Origin: Vibrio tasmaniensis 1F-187
GTDB taxonomy: Bacteria; Pseudomonadota; Gammaproteobacteria; Enterobacterales; Vibrionaceae
DNA length: 6,998 nucleotides
Assembly (NCBI RefSeq): GCF_000272405.2
Contig: NZ_AJZM02000204.1
Location: forward strand, 1 to 6,998
Direction: 5' to 3'
In this document: in pieces, positions 6,952 to 6,998 of the stretch
How the letters are laid out: every line of letters begins with the position of its first letter
How positions within the stretch are numbered: the first letter of the stretch is position 1
Notes under the pieces: generated by a model
Seen by the model: the letters and a program-made list of their open reading frames with translations, nothing else
What the model was told of the DNA's origin: nothing
Databases searched by the model: none
Made by a program: the position numbers and the translations under genes

Positions 6952-6972
6952 GTGCTTCTTATTTGGCACTGA

Positions 6973-6998
6973 TCAGGGCGTGTTGACCTTTCGTGGTT
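6973..6998 (-). repeat. 26-bp repeat, right copy; probable element end running off the right edge
   Basis: This is the inverted partner of 45-70 (24 of 26 bases, exact 18-base core at 6973-6990) and is cut by the window edge, so the element may continue. Read rightward it begins TCAGGGCGTGTTGACCTT, the same as the left copy read leftward, so both putative elements point away from the window centre. The boundary is 33 bases upstream of the dehydrogenase ATG. No transposase sequence is visible. Confidence 0.75.

Noticed and set aside
6940..6969. Ten-residue N-terminal extension of the dehydrogenase from a GTG at 6969.
   Set aside because: A good ribosome site precedes the ATG at 6939 and none precedes the GTG.
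6959..6998. Minus-strand open frame of 12 codons (TTKGQHALISAK, stop at 6959-6961) that could be the tail of lldD, which I recall preceding this dehydrogenase in vibrios.
   Set aside because: Most of it lies inside the repeat shared with the left edge, so it is more likely element sequence. Twelve codons are too few to support a gene, and I do not recognise an LldD C-terminus in it.
1..6998. Search for a CRISPR array, tRNA or rRNA gene, prophage, toxin-antitoxin or defence system.
   Set aside because: No regular repeat-spacer array, cloverleaf or defence-type domain was seen. The only two-gene operon pairs a typical regulator with a small protein lacking toxin or antitoxin features.

Overview
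The window looks like chromosomal DNA from a Vibrio or close Vibrionaceae relative. The basis is the style and content of the proteins: a TrhO-type rhodanese, an AraC regulator with a GyrI-like domain, and a Dld-II-type D-lactate dehydrogenase. It also fits the moderate G+C and the compact intergenic spaces with strong hairpin terminators. The assignment is by recognition, not by a search.

Layout, left to right. Bases 1-70 end in a 26-bp motif that recurs inverted at the right edge (6973-6998); I read these as ends of two copies of a mobile or dispersed element, so the window may be a contig broken at repeats. On the minus strand, trhO (243-1232) encodes the oxygen-dependent tRNA uridine-34 hydroxylase, with its own terminator (131-178). 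A strong terminator (1478-1513) separates it from a minus-strand PLP-dependent aminotransferase (1544-2692).

The aminotransferase is divergent from a plus-strand pair: an AraC-family regulator with a C-terminal GyrI-like ligand domain (2808-3677) and an uncharacterised acidic 80-residue protein (3702-3944), 24 bp apart and probably co-transcribed. The 115-bp divergent region holds two direct repeats of TGTCCRTTTATGCT spaced 22 bp apart (2763-2806). This is the geometry expected of an AraC-family operator. They lie just upstream of the aminotransferase promoter region and run to one base before the regulator's ATG. The simplest reading is that the regulator activates the aminotransferase and represses itself.

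A hairpin terminator (4014-4048) lies between the plus-strand pair and a large convergent minus-strand gene (4084-6939). That gene encodes a 951-residue fused FAD-oxidase / iron-sulfur / double CCG-domain protein of the Dld-II respiratory D-lactate dehydrogenase type. In other vibrios I recall this gene following lldP and lldD; here the shared repeat begins 33 bp upstream of its start codon, so an insertion may have cut it off from that operon.

The genes are otherwise ordinary metabolic and tRNA-modification genes. The most interesting points are the tandem operator, the inverted edge repeats and the small unknown protein.
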